From positions 1 to 27,970 of the forward strand of contig CAJOEG010000010.1 of NCBI GenBank assembly GCA_905233405.1: 27,970 nucleotides of DNA, in the 5' to 3' direction. Position numbers and translations under genes: made by a program. Under the pieces are notes generated by a model. The model made no database searches and was not told the origin of the DNA. It saw nothing but the letters and a program-made list of their open reading frames with translations. The stretch's first letter is position 1. Every line of letters starts with the position of its first letter. This DNA is from an uncultured Bacteroidales bacterium (GTDB lineage Bacteria; Bacteroidota; Bacteroidia; Bacteroidales; ML635J-15). This document shows positions 25,101 to 27,970 of this stretch, piece by piece.

Positions 25101-25222
25101 GCCTGTGCGTATTCTTCAGCATCGCCTTCAACCTTGTTCACTACAAAGGTGAACGACAAGTAGTACAAGCTGATGAGTGCAAGCAGTACCGATAATAAAA
25201 TAATCGCTCCTCTGTTACGCAT
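22199..25222 (-). CDS. secDF: Protein translocase SecDF (fused SecD-SecF)
   Basis: SecDF uses the proton gradient to pull exported proteins out of the SecYEG channel. The 1007-residue protein is the fusion usual in Bacteroidota. SecD part: TM1 (6-28), LGLDLKGGM (95-103), the large periplasmic P1 domain, and the TM bundle with GMSVDANVLIYERIREE. SecF part: start near SGALIVVGIISL, the GIDFTGGRNYVVKF motif, and TM4-like GYSINDTVVIFDRIREY. An Ala/Thr/Asp-rich low-complexity insert (about 280-325) interrupts P1. A -7 box at 25269-25276 precedes it and a terminator follows, so it is monocistronic. Confidence 0.97.
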   Translation of the reverse strand: MRNRGAIILLSVLLALISLYYLSFTFVVNKVEGDAEEYAQAYVDNGNYSNLTDADRNVLIDRQKKAYLDSVDNQVVYRLIKKYTYKDCKERELNLGLDLKGGMNISLEISAEDVLLSLARDNNDPALLAAIEQAGKQTSDQTGTNFIESFGKAYKEFQMPDKPAMAYLFATSQNQDKIQITSTDEEVIDYLTKEYDAAIGNAYDVINKRIDQFGVVQPNIQKDVAVKGVFHIELPGIKDPERVEKLLKQAAVLEFWETYNYNEIQSSLIAADQAIVAAKKAEATRGNANVEVDTVAEPAIAEADTTVVADSTNVEETTANAADAEYSIFNRLLQQAGGRTVGGPVVGFAKKADMESIMADLNRKEIKSLFKKDLVFAWGFKELKEAPGYYELVALKASKDGKAALNGEVVTDARQEFGQTSATAEVTMAMNNTGSTQWARITKENVGRSIAIVLDNAVYSYPTVNDEIKGGRSQITGNFTLEEATDLANVLKAGKMTAPAVILSKEVVGPSLGQKAIDSGMYSFIIAFILVLIYMIFYYNKAGIVADVALICNLFLIFGVMASLGAVLTLPGIAGMVLTIGMSVDANVLIYERIREEIRSGKMIKSAVADGYKNAYSAILDSNITTILIGIVLAYFGVGPVRGFATTLIIGILTSLFTAIFITRIIFTKMLDKERKITVGNKLTSNAFTNLHFDFLKGSKIAFIISGALIVVGIISLCTLGLKQGIDFTGGRNYVVKFENNVVPEEVANALEGVYGDRPVVKTFGDANQVKITTQYKIDQIKDKAAGEEADNLLYEGLKNGKFLPEGVDERTFFEEYRQTSQVVGPTVADDIKTKSSVAILLGLVVMFLYILLRFRKWQYSLGATIALVHDVLITLGLFSLLYAVMPFNMEIDQAFIAAILTIVGYSINDTVVIFDRIREYTGLYPNRDRKSVINSAVNSTVGRTINTSMTTLVVLLAIFIFGGESIRGFCFALLIGVIVGTYSSIFIASPMAYLFGVGKKKGEETK

Positions 25223-25540
25223 TTTTACTAAAATTTTTTAACTAATATACACAATAAATTTAAGGTCGCAAATATAGTGTTTTTTTGAAAAAGAACGATG
25301 GGTAATTTTTTTTTATTTTCTTTTGGTTTTTCAGTCGGGAAAAAGGCGAAAAATAGAAGATGGCAGGAATTGTAAGATGTTGTATTTTAGTTGCTTGTGG
25401 GTAATTTGAAAGGACTGTGTCTATTCCTTTACAATCTTATCTCTGCAATGATGTTGTTTTCAAAAATTGCGATACGTGTAAAACGGAGCATATTCAAGGC
25501 AGAGCTTTGTAGAGATTACGTCGCTGGTAAGAGTCTACAA
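25223..25540. other. Gene-free stretch upstream of secDF
   Basis: It holds the secDF leader and -7 box, a poly-T-rich AT tract (25280-25335), and from about 25440 a sequence (minus strand: TTACCAGCGACGTAATCTCT) that reads like recurrent intergenic wording of gut Bacteroidales. I cannot prove that it is a repeat from one copy. No gene is supported. Confidence 0.5.
25269..25276 (-). promoter_or_regulatory. -7 promoter element of secDF
   Basis: On the minus strand TATATTTG followed by C matches TAnnTTTG, 46 nt before the ATG at 25222. The -33 element is not clear. Confidence 0.5.
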
Positions 25541-25624
25541 CTATCTTGCAGAATCTTGCGACACTTGTGAATTAGCAATTACTACACACAATAATCCCCA
25601 AAATATTAAAACTATCCTTTTCAT
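25541..25624 (-). pseudogene. Signal-peptide-only ORF, probably a truncated exported protein
   Basis: An ATG overlaps the stop of the upstream lipoprotein gene (TAATG at 25624). It encodes 27 residues that are nearly all signal peptide: MKRIVLIFWG, a hydrophobic core, then the typical cleavage region IANSQ, followed by SQDSAR and a TAG. The first nine codons closely resemble the start of the upstream gene (ATGAAAAGGATAGxTTTAATAT in both), so the two signal sequences are probably paralogous. The mature part is absent, replaced by unrelated sequence, which suggests truncation. Confidence 0.5.
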
Positions 25625-26182
25625 TATTCACAAATTATTTCTTCTTGATAGATAACCCAGTTACTTACGCTTACTATTAATTCATAGGTTCCAGGTTTTA
25701 TATTGTCAATTGAATAATCTACATCAATGTTACAAATACAATTTGCTTGTGATTCGTATATTATCCTAAAATCTACATTAATTGTTTGGTCATCGACTTC
25801 TGAAATGTCAGAAATATGATAAACGCCACAAGAAATTCCCAGATTTTCAATCATCAATTGTAAAACGCCATTGCTATAATTTGACAATAATTCTTCATAT
25901 ATACCATTTCTTTCATTTGAGTGGCAATCAGAATATGACAATGCCGTATTATGAATTACACTTTGAGAATTAGCTGTATCTGCTATTTGCTGATTAGTCG
26001 TATCCGTTGTTTGCTGATTAGCCATATTTGTCGGTTGTGTATTAATTACAGAGCTGTCGGTTGTCTGCGGTTTGGCTTGCAACGGGAATTTCTATATCTT
26101 CTGGCTTTTCGCATCCTAAGAATGCCATCACACCCACTGCTGCAGCGAGTAATGATATTAAAGCTATCCTTTTCATATTCAT
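25624..26182 (-). pseudogene. Lipoprotein gene with a frameshift after the signal peptide
   Basis: From the ATG at 26182 (or 26176) the minus strand encodes a clear lipoprotein signal (MKRIALISLL, then FLGC and EKPEDIEIP). That frame ends after about 45 codons. A second frame (25624 to about 26090) continues with a Gln/Thr/Asn/Asp-rich linker (NQQTTDTTNQQIADTANS) and a domain of about 110 residues (GIYEELLSNYSNGVLQLM ... GTYELIVSVSNWVIYQEE). A one-base change between 26035 and 26092, for example in the CCC at 26084-26086, would join them. The linker DNA is an imperfect 24-bp tandem repeat (25977-26048). I do not recognise the mature domain. Confidence 0.7.
25977..26048. repeat. Imperfect 24-bp tandem repeat inside the lipoprotein linker
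   Basis: Three units begin TATCTGC, TATCCGT and TATTTGT. The first two are similar along their length (each contains TTTGCTGATTAG) and the third is diverged. In the coding frame each unit gives eight residues of the NQQxxDTx type. Confidence 0.65.
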
Positions 26183-26327
26183 AATTTTTTAATGTAACAT
26201 TACATTCTGTTTTTCTATTACAACTGAAATGTCGATTTTGTTGCCTGAGGCGAAAAAATCATCACAAATATACACACATTTTTTTATGTGCAAGGTTTTT
26301 ATAAGGAAATGTTGGAGGGTGGAGCAC

Positions 26328-26640
26328 GGCTCTTTCATTTGAACAATGTTGTTACTTATGACACAAACAGTTAGCATTTGAACAAATCCGCTGGCTGAGC
26401 TTGTCGAAGTCAAGGTGACGAAATGATATACATTAACCTTACACTTCGACAGGCTCAGGGTGCGGTTAAATGAAAGAGCCATGGGTGAGCGGAGTATGAT
26501 TCACAAGAGAATAGGACTATTCAATACTGGCTCTTGGAATACATCATCTTAGGCAATACTTCGACCCTTCGATACTTCGACAAGCTCAGTACGCCGTAGG
26601 TTCAGGGGGCGGTTATTAGCTTTTAAATGAAAGAGCCATG
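26328..26640. repeat. Cluster of intergenic inverted and direct repeats
   Basis: A 13-bp arm GGCTCTTTCATTT (26328-26340) is exactly inverted as AAATGAAAGAGCC at 26468-26480 and again at 26625-26637; the last two copies extend to AAATGAAAGAGCCATG. Within the first pair is a second imperfect palindrome, CTGAGCTTGTCGAAGT (26396-26411 region) against ACTTCGACAGGCTCAG (26443-26458). A further copy, ACTTCGACAAGCTCAG, lies at 26574-26589. The TCGACAAGCTCAG word is a widespread intergenic repeat in environmental and gut genomes. There is no transposase; it looks like a REP/MITE-type element in about two copies. Confidence 0.75.
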
Positions 26641-26669
26641 CAAACTTGAAACTATTTTTTGAAAAACAT

Positions 26670-26700
26670 TTTGCAATTTTAAAAACTTGTTGTACTTTTG
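26670..26700 (+). promoter_or_regulatory. Promoter of tRNA-fMet
   Basis: TTTG (26670-26673), 19-nt spacer and TACTTTTG (26693-26700) match the Bacteroidota consensus exactly and end 9 nt before the mature tRNA. Confidence 0.85.
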
Positions 26701-26709
26701 CGGCGCAAT

Positions 26710-26782
<73 letters not shown>

Positions 26783-26793
26783 CTACAATATAA

Positions 26794-26817
26794 AAGGATG
26801 CTTTGGCATCCTTTTTT
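26794..26817 (+). terminator. Intrinsic terminator of tRNA-fMet
   Basis: AAGGATGC (26794-26801) pairs with GCATCCTT (26806-26813) around TTTG, followed by a T-run to 26817. It starts 12 nt after the tRNA. The A-run on the left could also help stop the convergent ATPase transcript. Confidence 0.85.
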
Positions 26818-26893
26818 GTTTCTACGCACTGATTATAAGGACAATATCTTTTATAAGATTTATTATTATAACTTTTATTATAAAAATGTAGGG

Positions 26894-27970
26894 CTAATAC
26901 CTTTGGGCTATCCAGATAGAAAAGAATCTATTGGTAATACGATAAAAATCGAATTCTTTTGTGACGGTTTCGTTCTCAATAAGCGGTCTGAGTGCCCCTT
27001 GTACTGCACTTGCTGTTTTTAGATTGTAGGTTGAGATGAATTGTTCGCCTGTGATATTTTTCACTTTGTTTTCCTTGGCAATGGCTATTAGCAGGGCTTT
27101 TTGTTTTTCCGAAACCCTAAGCAACATTTCCTGGAAAACGTGTCCAAAAATGTCGAGTATATTGGATATAGCTGTTTCTATGGATTCGGCAGTGGCAGTT
27201 TGACCTGTGTCTGTGAGTTCGAAAATCCTATTGAATACATATTGAATATACCAAGTGTGACCATCGAAAAGGTTGTAAACGGTCTCGATGCATTTGCTTT
27301 CGATTTCTTTCCCGCTATTCTTGAAGTGACATTTTACAAAATCTGTGTATTTGTCAAGAGCTATGGCATCCAAGTACAGAGGGGTACAACTCATGAAGAA
27401 AGGTTCGGAAGGAGTATTGAAAAGTTGTCCCATCATTCTTCGGTTGCTTCCTGCAAATATGAAACAAGTGTTCTGGCAATTTTGCACAAGTTTGCGTAGA
27501 GTCGCTATTATTTTCTTGCCATCGCTGTAATCTGCAATTTGTTGGAACTCGTCAATTGCTACTATGCAGGGTCTTGAATTGCTTTCCATGAATTTGAATA
27601 TCTGTTCCAATGATTTCCCTGCCGAACCTGTTGCGCTTGGTTTCAAGTCAATCGACGGCATACCGCTTATCGGGTCGGCACTAAAAGAGGCTACTACAGA
27701 GGTCACTGTCATCAGAAATTTTTCAACAAATTTTTCTCCGCGTGACTGAAGCCTTTCGCAAATCTCTTTTCCTAGAAGCAAAACAAAGTCTTCAAGGCTT
27801 GTCGTATCGTATATGTCAATGAAAAACGTTTCATATTCCTTTGATATTTCTGGCATTGAGAATACGTGTCCGATAAGTCCGGACTTGCCCATTCTTCGTT
27901 GCGAAACCAAAACTGTATTACGCCAGTTCCGTATGTTTCCTACAAGTTCCACCGTTTCCTTTTCTCTGTC
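26894..27970 (-). CDS. AAA-type ATPase (archaeal-ATPase-like), 5' end outside the window
   Basis: The frame is open to the window edge: six codons (DREKET) precede the first possible start (a GTG at 27952), and homologues I recall begin about 20 residues earlier, so the gene is partial. Visible motifs, numbered from 27952: Walker A variant SQRRMGKSGL (17-26), Walker B CIVAIDEFQQI (129-139), sensor-1-like FIFAGSNRRMM, then a helical lid and a winged-helix-like C terminus (SEKQKALLIAIAKENKVKNIT ... FYRITNRFFSIWI). Proteins of this group are common, often multicopy, in Bacteroidales; their function is unclear (some resemble STAND or DUF234-type ATPases). It is convergent with tRNA-fMet. Confidence 0.85.
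   Translation of the reverse strand, partial: DREKETVELVGNIRNWRNTVLVSQRRMGKSGLIGHVFSMPEISKEYETFFIDIYDTTSLEDFVLLLGKEICERLQSRGEKFVEKFLMTVTSVVASFSADPISGMPSIDLKPSATGSAGKSLEQIFKFMESNSRPCIVAIDEFQQIADYSDGKKIIATLRKLVQNCQNTCFIFAGSNRRMMGQLFNTPSEPFFMSCTPLYLDAIALDKYTDFVKCHFKNSGKEIESKCIETVYNLFDGHTWYIQYVFNRIFELTDTGQTATAESIETAISNILDIFGHVFQEMLLRVSEKQKALLIAIAKENKVKNITGEQFISTYNLKTASAVQGALRPLIENETVTKEFDFYRITNRFFSIWIAQRY

Larger units (their letters stand above)
26183..26709. other. Gene-free repeat-rich region before tRNA-fMet
   Basis: Short frames on the minus strand here (with TLSLSKC and RTELVEVSKG) are translations of intergenic repeats, not genes. The region contains the leader of the decayed lipoprotein gene, the repeat cluster at 26328-26640 and the tRNA promoter. 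Confidence 0.7.

Overview
The window looks like a chromosomal segment of an anaerobic, Bacteroidales-type member of the Bacteroidota. Four things point there. Promoters repeatedly match the Bacteroidota consensus (TTTG, about 19-21 nt, TAnnTTTG). SecD and SecF are fused in one 1007-residue protein. There is a PorZ-like type IX secretion protein with a C-terminal sorting domain. The remaining genes are typical of the phylum (bactofilin next to AtpZ, LysM-binding-protein fusion, M16 lipoprotein peptidase, acyl-ACP thioesterase). Most genes are core housekeeping; decayed and repetitive DNA is concentrated after 25.2 kb.

Layout. 1-2.1 kb: acyl-ACP thioesterase (+), a gene-free gap holding a candidate small RNA on the minus strand, and uracil phosphoribosyltransferase (+). 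2.1-3.6 kb (-): a Zn-independent DksA-type regulator, then a bactofilin / AtpZ / four-TM AtpI-like cluster that normally leads into the F-type ATP synthase operon but does not here. 3.8-5.6 kb (+): LEA-type lipoprotein, SPOR-domain protein and the N-terminal half of a split transketolase with no C-terminal partner beside it. 5.7-14.7 kb (+): a tightly packed envelope and housekeeping run: tandem thioredoxin-fold protein, LysM + periplasmic-binding-like protein, RseP protease, an unknown exported protein, RdgB, PorZ-like protein and RecO. 14.7-19.0 kb (-): an overlapping operon of outer-membrane-like protein, long-chain acyl-CoA ligase, SAM methyltransferase and flavodoxin-like protein. 19.2-25.2 kb (-): an M16 peptidase gene broken near its 3' end, then SecDF. 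25.4-26.7 kb: decayed lipoprotein genes and a cluster of intergenic inverted/direct repeats. 26.7 kb: initiator tRNA-fMet (+) with promoter and terminator, convergent with an AAA-type ATPase (-) that runs off the window.

How they fit together. SecDF drives export, RseP processes membrane proteins, PorZ belongs to the T9SS surface-attachment machinery, and the LysM, SPOR, bactofilin and thioredoxin-fold proteins suggest cell-wall and periplasm maintenance. The long + strand run probably forms one or two transcription units starting at the promoter near 5703. I found no CRISPR array, prophage, transposase or clear defence system. The less ordinary items are the orphan sRNA-like unit at about 988-1125, the detached ATP-synthase accessory cluster, the orphan transketolase half, the degenerate second thioredoxin domain, and the decayed loci at 19.2-22.1 kb and 25.5-26.2 kb.
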